Of a stretch of DNA of 5,182 nt, positions 1-5,182 are shown one piece after another. The translations under genes and the position numbers were made by a program. Origin of the DNA: Pirellulaceae bacterium (lineage in GTDB: Bacteria; Planctomycetota; Planctomycetia; Pirellulales; Pirellulaceae); the NCBI GenBank assembly GCA_013002105.1, contig JABDKS010000318.1:1-5182 (forward strand). The letters are read 5' to 3'. Every line of letters begins with the position of its first letter. The first letter of the stretch is position 1. The notes beneath the pieces are model-generated. The model saw nothing but the letters and a program-made list of their open reading frames with translations, made no database searches and was not told where the DNA came from.

Positions 1-167
1 GCGATCGCGCAGACGAATTGCAACAGATGAACGAGGAACTCGCACAAGTCAGTCGCGCAACAGTCAGTCGCGAAGATCGAATAATCGAATTGAAAAACGA
101 AGTGAATGATTTGTTGAAACGGCTCGGTCAACAAACCAAGTACAAAGCCCATTTGACGTCGCAGTAA
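1..167 (+). CDS. C-terminal end of a sensor/signal-transduction protein (5' end outside window)
   Basis: An open frame enters from the left edge (first full codon at base 3) and ends at TAA 165-167, giving 54 residues. The sequence is strongly heptad-like and charged, as in ELQQMNEELAQVSRATVSR followed by REDRIIELKNEVNDLLKRL and a final LGQQTKY segment. From family knowledge, tails of the form '(V)xRExRMIELKxEVNxLLxxLGxxxxY' are common at the C-terminus of PAS-, CHASE- or other sensor-domain proteins, often encoded beside phytochrome-like histidine kinases and Rcp1-like receivers. That matches what lies downstream here. No catalytic motif is visible in this fragment, so the full protein could be a kinase-less sensor or something else. 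A short internal duplication (GTCAGTCGCG at 48-57 and 63-72) encodes the VSR..VSR pair. Coding status is well supported by composition and by the recognisable tail. The function is an inference from the tail and its neighbours. Confidence 0.7.
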   Translation, partial: DRADELQQMNEELAQVSRATVSREDRIIELKNEVNDLLKRLGQQTKYKAHLTSQ

Positions 168-602
168 TCCGAGCTTCACGGCAATCATCCGAGGCACACC
201 GCGCCCATTGCATTTGAGCGCACCGAATGTTCTGCGCAGTGGTCAACACAGGAATCAGTGTTCAATACAGGGGTGCAGTGCTCAATACCGGGGTGCAGCG
301 TTCAACACCGGGGTGATCAGAATCGCCTGATATGTCTGATGTCAAAGTGTGGTCGAGAATCGTCGTGCTCTGCGATACACTTTCGTAAGTCATGACGGCT
401 GGCGCAAATTTTTATCAGGATTTGAGTTGATCGTTGGCCAGGACATATCGTGGGGCGGGTTTGCCAGTAGGGGCTCCGACATCCAAGAAAACTAAACAAT
501 GCGTTCCATCGATTGGATCGTTATCGGCAGGGGCTCGATATACAGGCTGAAACAAGCAACGATGCGATACCATCAACAGGTCGCTGACACGAAAACGACT
601 CG
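168..602. other. Intergenic region with tandem repeats, upstream of the sensor kinase
   Basis: This 435-bp stretch has no convincing gene. The short open frames on the minus strand have no recognisable protein features. Its main content is the 20-bp tandem repeat at 237-315. Minor features are two direct copies of AGGGGCTC, at 469-476 and 529-536 (60 bp apart), and a 7-bp inverted repeat AAAGTGT (344-350) / ACACTTT (377-383) with a 26-nt spacer. No clear intrinsic terminator follows the upstream gene. No strong sigma-70-like promoter could be picked out; the promoter of the kinase gene presumably lies here, but that is inference. Confidence 0.6.
237..315. repeat. Four-copy 20-bp tandem direct repeat
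   Basis: Four head-to-tail units lie at 237-255 (19 bp, degenerate at its 3' end), 256-275, 276-295 and 296-315. The consensus is CAGTGTTCAAYACCGGGGTG. Units 2 and 3 differ at two positions and units 3 and 4 at three. Four of those five substitutions are C/T changes and one is A/C. The 20-bp period is not a multiple of three and lies in a gene-free region, so it is unlikely to encode protein. A 20-bp period is close to two helical turns, so repeated sites would face the same side of the DNA. The unit contains small internal dyads, such as GTT-C-AAC and CACC-GG-GGTG in the last copy. It could be a protein-binding array or a neutral minisatellite; the sequence alone does not decide. Confidence 0.85.
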
Positions 603-2252
603 ATGAGCAACGAATTTGATGCTATCGCTGAGGCCGCATCCGAATTGACGGATGGATCCCGCCGTGTTGTTGAATCGATGGTGTTTCGATGTCTGATCGC
701 GACGTCGTTGTTGACCGTAATCGCCGTGGTGGCGTTTCTGATTTCACGTGATGCTGCACTTGGTTTCCAATACGACGCTACGGTGATCGACCAAATGGGT
801 CGCCAACGTGCGCGGCTCAATCGCCTCGGCCTATTGATCGAAAAATTGGCCGCTGAACCGTCGACATCCGAACGTCAAAGATTTCGGGATGAAATCGAAC
901 TCCTGTCTGTAGATCTGGTCGCTACGCATCGCGACGCTTTTGATTCGTCCATGCTGGACCACGACCGCGGTTTTCTGCAGCGTTTGCCTACCGAATTACA
1001 GTCCGATCAACAACAACTGCAAGCCGGCATGCTGGAACTGTTTGGATTGCTGCTACAACTTTCGTCACAACCGCTAGGCGAGATCGACAAAAGTAGCGAA
1101 CCGACAACGCGGATTTTGGCCATCACGGCAGAGCAAGAACTGGTCATCGCGCACGACACGTTGATCAGAGCATTTACAGTCGACGTCAAGCAATCGTATA
1201 CGCAGCTGTTGGCCGTTCAGTATGCGACGTTGGGGCTCGCCTTAGCAACGATTCTTGGCACGGCCTTATTCGTCTTCGCGCCCATGGTCCGTGATGTGCG
1301 TCGTGAGACGAGTCGATTAGTGGACGCGAATGAGTTGTATTTGGATCAGCAATTGGGCCTATCACGTGCGTTGAACGAGCTGAAAACCGAACGAGCCGAT
1401 CGTCGCGGTCGTGTCCGGGCAATGGCCAGCATTCTGGAGGACTTGGAGAATGAAAAAGCATCGTTGAACCGAGAGGTTCAAACCCGCAAGCAAGTGCAGG
1501 AGGCTTTGGAAGTCTCGCAACTGGAGTTGCAACAAAAAAACGCGGAGATGCAGCAATTCGTCTACACCGTTTCGCATGATTTAAAGTCGCCGTTGGTAAC
1601 TTGCGAAGGGTTTGTCGGTGTGATGCGCGAGGATGCCGCGGCGCAGCGTTGGGATGATGTCGTCGACTCCCTTGACCGCGTCCAACGGGCCACCGGTCGG
1701 ATGAACGAATTGATCGAAGACCTGTTGGAGCTCAGTCGTATTGGCACGATACGCAACGAACCCGAATGGGTAGACGTCGCAACGCTGCTTGATGATCTAC
1801 GCGAAGAATTTGGCAGTCGCATCGACAACGCCGGCGCGCAATTGGTGATCCAAGAAAACTTGCCAGGCGTCAATGTGGACCGGATTCGGTTGACGGAGGT
1901 ATTTGAGAATCTGATCAGCAACGCGATCAAATACGGGTGCTCGGGTACCGATCCTGTGATCACCGTCGGGGCAGCGAGCGAGGATCACGAGACTCGTTAT
2001 TTTGTCCGAGACAACGGTCCTGGTATCGCGCCGGAACACCACGAGAAAATCTTTCGTTTGTTTCAACGGTTGCAAAACAGCGGCAAAGGGACCGGAGTCG
2101 GTTTGGCCGCTGTGGCAAAAATTGTCGACGTCAATGGTGGGCGATATTGGGTGGAATCGGACGTCGGCCAGGGAGCCACCTTTTGGATTGCGTTTCCCGC
2201 TTCACTGGACAGCAGTCGTTTGAATGAGCCTTCTGAACACGAGACTTCGTAG
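603..2252 (+). CDS. Membrane-bound sensor histidine kinase with PilJ/NarX-like periplasmic domain
   Basis: This is a complete 549-residue protein. A hydrophobic segment at about 29-48 and another at about 207-228 bracket a periplasmic helical region of about 155 residues. That region contains GRQRARLNRLGLLIEKLA at 66-83, which resembles the 'GRQRMLSQR' signature of PilJ N-terminal and NarX-type four-helix sensors. A coiled coil of roughly 90 residues (about 229-317) follows, with no recognisable HAMP or PAS domain. The HisKA domain starts at about 318, with YTVSHDLKSP and phospho-acceptor His325. The ATPase domain has an N-box ENLISNAIK (435-443), G1 DNGPGIAP (470-477), F-box FRLFQRL (484-490) and G2 GKGTGVGLA (494-502), so it should be catalytically active. 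The H-box style (VSHDLKSPL) is that of phytochrome-like kinases, which commonly pair with Rcp1-like receivers such as the one encoded next. The start is the first ATG after an in-frame stop at 585-587; no clear Shine-Dalgarno precedes it. The ligand is unknown. Confidence 0.93.
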   Translation: MSNEFDAIAEAASELTDGSRRVVESMVFRCLIATSLLTVIAVVAFLISRDAALGFQYDATVIDQMGRQRARLNRLGLLIEKLAAEPSTSERQRFRDEIELLSVDLVATHRDAFDSSMLDHDRGFLQRLPTELQSDQQQLQAGMLELFGLLLQLSSQPLGEIDKSSEPTTRILAITAEQELVIAHDTLIRAFTVDVKQSYTQLLAVQYATLGLALATILGTALFVFAPMVRDVRRETSRLVDANELYLDQQLGLSRALNELKTERADRRGRVRAMASILEDLENEKASLNREVQTRKQVQEALEVSQLELQQKNAEMQQFVYTVSHDLKSPLVTCEGFVGVMREDAAAQRWDDVVDSLDRVQRATGRMNELIEDLLELSRIGTIRNEPEWVDVATLLDDLREEFGSRIDNAGAQLVIQENLPGVNVDRIRLTEVFENLISNAIKYGCSGTDPVITVGAASEDHETRYFVRDNGPGIAPEHHEKIFRLFQRLQNSGKGTGVGLAAVAKIVDVNGGRYWVESDVGQGATFWIAFPASLDSSRLNEPSEHETS

Positions 2253-2303
2253 CCTGACAGACAGCATCGGGGTCAACTCCCAAATGGCTAGCTGCAGTTG
2301 AAA

Positions 2304-2390
2304 AGGGCGGAATCGTAGTGCGGGGCCGCGTGTCCCGCTTCGATTGTTGCTAGCTGCTGTGTGGGTTTGTCCGAGGCCAGGACCCGCCCT
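2304..2390 (+). other. Candidate branched RNA structure (three nested stems)
   Basis: Three stems fit together without conflict. P1 pairs AGGGCGG (2304-2310) with CCGCCCT (2384-2390), 7 bp perfect. P2 begins immediately after P1 and pairs AATCG (2311-2315) with CGATT (2341-2345). Beyond a small internal loop it continues with GCGGG (2320-2324) and CCCGC (2334-2338), closed by a 9-nt loop. P3 pairs GTCC (2369-2372) with GGAC (2380-2383) and directly abuts the 3' strand of P1. The pairings were checked base by base, but there is no comparative support and no known RNA family was recognised. It could be a leader element, part of an unusual 3' end for the kinase mRNA, or chance. Confidence 0.3.
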
Positions 2391-2432
2391 GACGCGTGTT
2401 TGCCAGGGCAGTTCCTGATCTACAAGATGGAA

Positions 2433-2469
2433 TTCAAGGGTTGGTTCGACTTGCTGGCTTGAACCAATC
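2433..2469 (+). other. Two mutually exclusive hairpins
   Basis: TTGGTTC (2441-2447) pairs perfectly with GAACCAA (2461-2467) and can be extended by a G-T and a G-C pair to 2439/2469. TTCAAG (2433-2438) pairs perfectly with CTTGAA (2458-2463). The two stems share bases 2461-2463, so only one can form at a time. Seen by eye only; function unknown. Confidence 0.3.
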
Positions 2470-2473
2470 GGCC

Positions 2474-2511
2474 CGGTCGACGAAGTCCCGACGAATTACA
2501 AACGTCGACCG
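2474..2511. other. 9-bp perfect inverted repeat, possible operator or hairpin
   Basis: CGGTCGACG (2474-2482) is the exact reverse complement of CGTCGACCG (2503-2511), separated by 20 nt. Each arm contains the palindrome GTCGAC. It lies 177 bp upstream of the receiver start codon. It may be a DNA-binding dyad or an RNA stem. No T-tract follows, so it does not look like a terminator. Confidence 0.35.
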
Positions 2512-2687
2512 AATGAGCGACTTGCCACAATCGTCGTGGATCGTTAGTTTCTCTGCGGTGGACAAGTACTGCGTCCCATTGAATCATGGAGTAACTCGCA
2601 CGTGCGTTCTTGCCAATGATTTGGTCGTCGTGGTCCGCAACTATCTTTTTCGTGCGTCATCCCCGTGCTCGAATTCGGTGTCCCTGT

Positions 2688-3185
2688 ATGTCTTCGCAGT
2701 CGCTTTCCGGATTGAGCGTCTCGCCTCTACGAGTGCTGCTGGTCGAAGACGACGACGATCATGCCGAGTTAATCCTGCGGTGTTTTTCGCGAGCGAACTA
2801 TCCCAGCATCGTCGATCGTGTTGACGATGGGTTCAAAGCGGTCGCCTACCTGCAAGGCGAAACACCCTATTGCGATCGTGTTTTGCCCGATCTGGTTTTG
2901 CTGGATATTAATTTGCCGATATTCAACGGCCATGAAGTTTTGGAGCGTGTTCGTTCGAACCCAGAACTGCAGTCGCTTTCCATCGTGATCCTGTCCACAT
3001 CCCGCGAAGAATCGGACGTCCGGCGTGCCAGTGACGCAAACGTGACGGATTACCTGGTCAAGCCGCAGCAGTTCGACGGTTTTTGTTCTTTGATCGAGAA
3101 GCTGGTGCACGATTGGCGCGCATCAAATGTTCCCAACAGGTCACAGTTATCGGATACGAGCGATGACGGTGGTGGTGGAGCCTGA
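2688..3185 (+). CDS. Single-domain response regulator, Rcp1-like receiver
   Basis: This 165-residue protein is essentially one receiver (REC) domain. It takes a phosphoryl group from a partner kinase, most likely the one encoded upstream, and passes the signal by phosphotransfer or protein contact, since no DNA-binding or enzymatic output domain is present. Visible landmarks are the acidic cluster EDDDD (20-24), phospho-acceptor Asp73 in LLDINLP, the conserved Ser103 in ILSTS (101-105) and Lys125 in LVKP. The loop GETPYCDRVLPDLVLLDINL carries the insertion typical of receivers that pair with phytochromes and phytochrome-like kinases. After the domain comes a short tail, rich in Ser/Asp and ending in GGGGA (161-165). 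The start at ATG 2688 leaves 15 residues before the first strand, as is usual. In-frame TTG 2610 and ATG 2616 would add an unlikely Trp/Arg-rich leader and are rejected. No Shine-Dalgarno is obvious. The 435-bp gap from its likely kinase is larger than usual for such pairs. Confidence 0.92.
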   Translation: MSSQSLSGLSVSPLRVLLVEDDDDHAELILRCFSRANYPSIVDRVDDGFKAVAYLQGETPYCDRVLPDLVLLDINLPIFNGHEVLERVRSNPELQSLSIVILSTSREESDVRRASDANVTDYLVKPQQFDGFCSLIEKLVHDWRASNVPNRSQLSDTSDDGGGGA

Positions 3186-3393
3186 ACGGATTCGTAGCGT
3201 CGGTGCATTGCATCGTAGAATCGATCGACTCTCCAATGGCTGATTCGCATTGGCCTGCACGCAGCGGGTGTCGTGTCGGTGGACCAGCCAACAGGTCCTG
3301 CACATGCTTGATCGGCGGAGCCGACGGTTGCATTTGTGGCACAGCAATTGCATATTCAGATGCGTTACTGACTTGGTCCGCGTTTTGGCAGCA

Positions 3394-3437
3394 GCGACCT
3401 GTTGGGGTCGCGATTCCCATCGAGAATCGATGCGCAT
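3394..3437. promoter_or_regulatory. Cluster of overlapping inverted repeats upstream of the ATPase gene
   Basis: Within 44 bp there are four dyads. GCGACC (3394-3399) pairs with GGTCGC (3406-3411). CGATTC (3411-3416) pairs with GAATCG (3424-3429). CATCGA (3418-3423) pairs with TCGATG (3427-3432). The last is the 8-bp palindrome ATGCGCAT (3430-3437). The second and third stems are mutually exclusive. The cluster ends about 90 bp before the ATPase start codon, where an operator or a leader RNA element could lie. This is an inference from position and symmetry only. Confidence 0.25.
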
Positions 3438-3514
3438 GGCGGTGGATTCGCGGGCAAACTGAGAGTCTATTTACCAAGTGTCGGTTTCCTCAGCGACAAT
3501 CGTAGCACCAAGCA

Positions 3515-3520
3515 TAAGGT
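3515..3520 (+). promoter_or_regulatory. Shine-Dalgarno-like site for the ATPase gene
   Basis: TAAGGT lies 8 nt before ATG 3529 (9 nt from its AAGG core). This is the only reasonable ribosome-binding site in front of any start in the window, and it supports the start that yields an intact YHS domain. Confidence 0.5.
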
Positions 3521-3528
3521 TTCTTTCG

Positions 3529-5182
3529 ATGAGTACTTCGGTCAACGCAATCGATCCGGTCTGTGGCATGGTTGTTTCGACCGATACGCAGCGAACCGCT
3601 GAGTTCGATGGGACGGACTATTATTTTTGCAGCGACAGTTGCGTCACGAAATTCCGGGCGGATCCCGCTGGGGTGATTGCAGCACGTGCAGAAAAGGATG
3701 CTGCCAAACAGCAGGCAACGACGGTCACATCCGTCGGATTGCCCCATGCTGCGGGGCCCCATGCTACGGGGCCTCATGCTGCGGGGCCTCATGCTGCGGC
3801 GCAGGGCGACTGTTGTCATGCATCAAGCTCAGCAACATCTGATCGCAAACGCGATGCTCGACCGGACGCGGTTTACACCTGTCCCATGCATCCGGAAATT
3901 GAGCAGATCGGGCCAGGTGATTGCCCAATCTGTGGAATGGATCTGGAGCCCAAGTTTGTCGATCCGACGGCCAGTGGGGACGATGCGCAGTATCGGTATA
4001 TGACCCGTCGTTTTTGGGTCGCCGTTGCACTCTCGCTGCCATTACTGGTCATCGCTATGGGCGCGATGGTGGGAGTGCCTGTTGGCAAGTGGTTGACGCC
4101 GCGTGCATCTGGGTGGCTCCAGTTCGTGTTGGCCACGCCGGTTGTCTTTTGGTGTGGTTGGCCTTTGCTGGTGCGGGGAGTCAAATCGTTTTGGTCATGG
4201 AACCTGAACATGTTCTCATTGATCGCAGTGGGGTCGCTGGCCGCTTATTTGTTCAGCGTGGTGGTCGTGCTGGTGCCGTCAGCAATCCCCGCGGCATTTT
4301 ACGAGCACGGTGTGCCACCACTGTATTTTGAAGCCGCGGCCGTCATTATCACACTTGTCCTAATGGGACAGGTACTGGAACTGCGAGCGCGACACCAGAC
4401 TGGTGGTGCGATTCGCGAATTAATGCAGCTCGCGCCCGAGACCGCACATCGAATCACAGCCGACGGTGAAGAAGAGATTGCACTGGATAGAGTCCAGGTA
4501 GGAGATCAGCTGCGGATTCGTCCGGGTGAGAAGGTGCCTGTTGACGGGAGCGTTCAGAGCGGTTCGTCCAGCATCGACGAATCGATGTTGACCGGCGAGC
4601 CTGTTCCGGTTGAGAAAAGAGCTGGCGACAAAGTGACCGGTGGAACGGTCAACCAGACCGGTGCCTTGGTGATCGAGGCAGTGGGCGTGGGTAACGACAC
4701 GGTGCTCAGTCGGATCGTGCAGATGGTCGCCGACGCGCAACGAAGCCGGGCACCGATTCAAAAATTGGTCGACGTCGTTGCACGCTATTTTGTTCCAGCC
4801 GTCATCGTGTCTTCCGTAATGGCATTTATCGGCTGGTGGTTGTTTGGGCCGGAACCTCAATTGGCTCACGCATTTGTCGCTGCGGTCGCTGTGCTGATCA
4901 TTGCCTGCCCTTGCGCGCTGGGGCTGGCAACACCGATGTCAGTGATGGTGGGCGTCGGACGCGGTGCCAAAGAGGGTGTTCTAATCAAAGACGCGGGAGT
5001 ACTGGAGACGCTGGAGAAAGTCGACACGATCGTCGTTGACAAGACCGGCACGTTAACCGAGGGACGCCCAGAAGTAACCGCGGTGCATACGCTGGACGAT
5101 TGGCAGGACGCGGACGTGATCCAACTGGCCGCAGCGGTCGAAAGCCAAAGCGAGCACCCGTTGGCTCAATCCATTGTTCGCT
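3529..5182 (+). CDS. P1B-type copper/silver-translocating ATPase, CopA-like, with YHS and HMBD domains (3' end outside window)
   Basis: 551 residues are visible; the family is usually about 750-850, so the P-domain remainder and the last two membrane helices are missing. The protein uses ATP to move Cu+ or Ag+ out of the cytoplasm. The order is: a YHS domain (DPVCGM 9-14, then YYFCSDSC 31-38 with C34 and C38); a His-rich linker at 71-90 plus GDCCH (93-97); a heavy-metal-binding domain with CPMHPE (118-123) and CPICGM (132-137); membrane helices near 161-182, 196-217, 227-250 and 265-285; an actuator domain with TGEP (355-358); and helices near 420-440 and 447-475. The last helix holds the ion-site motif CPC (460-462) within [16 protein letters not shown] follows, with phospho-acceptor Asp504, and then the P1B-specific HP pair in SEHP (541-544). 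CPC points to monovalent copper or silver rather than the CPH of CopB-type pumps. No classical ferredoxin-like HMA domain (GMTCxxC) is present. The start at ATG 3529 has a Shine-Dalgarno-like site. The TM7/TM8 selectivity residues cannot be seen, so the metal assignment stays at family level. Confidence 0.94.
   Translation, partial: MSTSVNAIDPVCGMVVSTDTQRTAEFDGTDYYFCSDSCVTKFRADPAGVIAARAEKDAAKQQATTVTSVGLPHAAGPHATGPHAAGPHAAAQGDCCHASSSATSDRKRDARPDAVYTCPMHPEIEQIGPGDCPICGMDLEPKFVDPTASGDDAQYRYMTRRFWVAVALSLPLLVIAMGAMVGVPVGKWLTPRASGWLQFVLATPVVFWCGWPLLVRGVKSFWSWNLNMFSLIAVGSLAAYLFSVVVVLVPSAIPAAFYEHGVPPLYFEAAAVIITLVLMGQVLELRARHQTGGAIRELMQLAPETAHRITADGEEEIALDRVQVGDQLRIRPGEKVPVDGSVQSGSSSIDESMLTGEPVPVEKRAGDKVTGGTVNQTGALVIEAVGVGNDTVLSRIVQMVADAQRSRAPIQKLVDVVARYFVPAVIVSSVMAFIGWWLFGPEPQLAHAFVAAVAVLIIACPCALGLATPMSVMVGVGRGAKEGVLIKDAGVLETLEKVDTIVVDKTGTLTEGRPEVTAVHTLDDWQDADVIQLAAAVESQSEHPLAQSIVR
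3742..3801 (+). repeat. 15-bp in-frame tandem repeat encoding PHAAG units
   Basis: Four units of 15 bp (3742-3756, 3757-3771, 3772-3786, 3787-3801) encode [15 protein letters not shown] and PHAAA, residues 72-91 of the ATPase. The first unit is CCCCATGCTGCGGGG. The C-rich start and G-rich end of each unit are complementary, so the mRNA could fold into a row of small hairpins. The repeat length keeps the frame, so copy-number change by slippage would lengthen or shorten the His linker without breaking the protein. Confidence 0.9.

Larger units (their letters stand above)
2253..2687. other. Inverted-repeat-rich gap between kinase and receiver genes
   Basis: This 435-bp stretch has no gene I can support. 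An open frame from 2396 runs into the receiver gene in another frame and has no family features, so it is treated as a shadow. The gap is notable for several perfect inverted repeats, listed separately at 2304-2390, 2433-2469 and 2474-2511, and for a direct 9-bp repeat GCTAGCTGC at 2287-2295 and 2349-2357. None of the stems is followed by a T-run, so a classical rho-independent terminator is not evident. The region may hold the receiver's own promoter and a structured leader; no convincing -35/-10 pair was found. Confidence 0.55.
3186..3528. other. Intergenic region upstream of the metal ATPase
   Basis: These 343 bp carry no gene I can support. An open frame at 3203-3505 (100 codons, Cys- and Trp-rich) exists, but overlapping frames on both strands are also open here, so it is probably fortuitous. 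Small dyads are present: CCAATG (3233-3238) / CATTGG (3248-3253), the palindrome GCAATTGC (3344-3351), and the cluster at 3394-3437. No intrinsic terminator with a T-run follows the receiver gene. I did not see a CueR/MerR-type promoter with its long spacer and dyad. Confidence 0.5.

Noticed and set aside
237..315. CRISPR array
   Set aside because: The units are directly contiguous with no spacers, and the 20-bp unit is shorter than typical CRISPR repeats.
513..544. Possible promoter for the kinase (TTGGAT at 513-518 with GATATA or TATACA near 537-544)
   Set aside because: Matches to the -35/-10 consensus are only about half, and the spacing is 18-20 bp. Similar matches occur by chance, for example TTGAGT at 422-427 with CATATC at 444-449.
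2320..2345. Rho-independent terminator of the kinase gene
   Set aside because: The GC-rich stem is followed by CGATTGTTGC rather than a T-run, so it lacks the second half of the signal.
2610..2687. N-terminal extension of the receiver from TTG 2610 or ATG 2616
   Set aside because: The extra 24 to 26 residues have a Trp/Arg/Cys composition unlike a receiver leader. ATG 2688 gives the usual short lead-in to the first strand.
168..2687. The two gaps flanking the kinase (168-602 and 2253-2687) are both exactly 435 bp, hinting at a duplication
   Set aside because: Their starting sequences and repeats do not resemble each other, so the equal length appears coincidental.
2396..2824. 142-codon open frame running from the gap into the receiver gene
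   Set aside because: Its last third lies out of frame over a well-supported receiver domain, and its Arg/Ser-rich translation has no family features.
3203..3505. 100-codon open frame between receiver and ATPase genes, rich in Cys and Trp
   Set aside because: Two other overlapping frames, including ones on the opposite strand, are also open across this stretch. There is no Shine-Dalgarno, and the translated sequence shows no recognisable domain. It is most likely a stop-poor non-coding stretch.
3490..3819. Minus-strand open frame with repeated [14 protein letters not shown] residues
   Set aside because: It is the antisense reading of the 15-bp repeats inside the well-supported ATPase gene.

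Overview
The window looks like bacterial chromosome with mid-50s GC by eye. Gene spacing is loose, with three gene-free gaps of about 340 to 435 bases. Two of the three visible starts have no clear Shine-Dalgarno sequence, and all genes lie on the + strand. This style, together with a YHS/HMBD-type copper ATPase and a membrane kinase paired with an Rcp1-like regulator, fits a marine planctomycete of the Pirellulaceae type. That assignment is inference: there is no rRNA or marker gene in the window to prove it.

Layout: (1) 1-167 is the 3' end of a signalling protein, a charged coiled-coil tail of a kind often seen at the C-terminus of PAS/sensor proteins. (2) 168-602 is non-coding and carries four copies of a 20-bp tandem repeat at 237-315. 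(3) 603-2252 encodes a complete 549-residue membrane histidine kinase with a PilJ/NarX-like periplasmic helical domain, a long cytoplasmic coiled coil, and HisKA and HATPase_c domains. (4) 2253-2687 is a 435-bp gap rich in inverted repeats, including a possible three-stem branched RNA. (5) 2688-3185 encodes a single-domain receiver of the Rcp1 (phytochrome-response-regulator-like) class. (6) 3186-3528 is non-coding, with a cluster of overlapping dyads at 3394-3437. (7) 3529 to the window end encodes the first 551 residues of a P1B-type (Cu+/Ag+) ATPase with an N-terminal YHS domain, a His-rich PHAAG repeat linker and a heavy-metal-binding domain.

How the genes may work together: the kinase and the single-domain receiver form a natural phosphorelay pair. 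The kinase has no attached receiver and the receiver has no output domain. The protein ending at 167 may be a further component of the same pathway. The ATPase is a separate function, metal export or loading. Its position next to the sensor pair is suggestive only: it has its own 343-bp upstream region and its own Shine-Dalgarno-like site. No mobile element, tRNA, rRNA, CRISPR array or integrase was seen.
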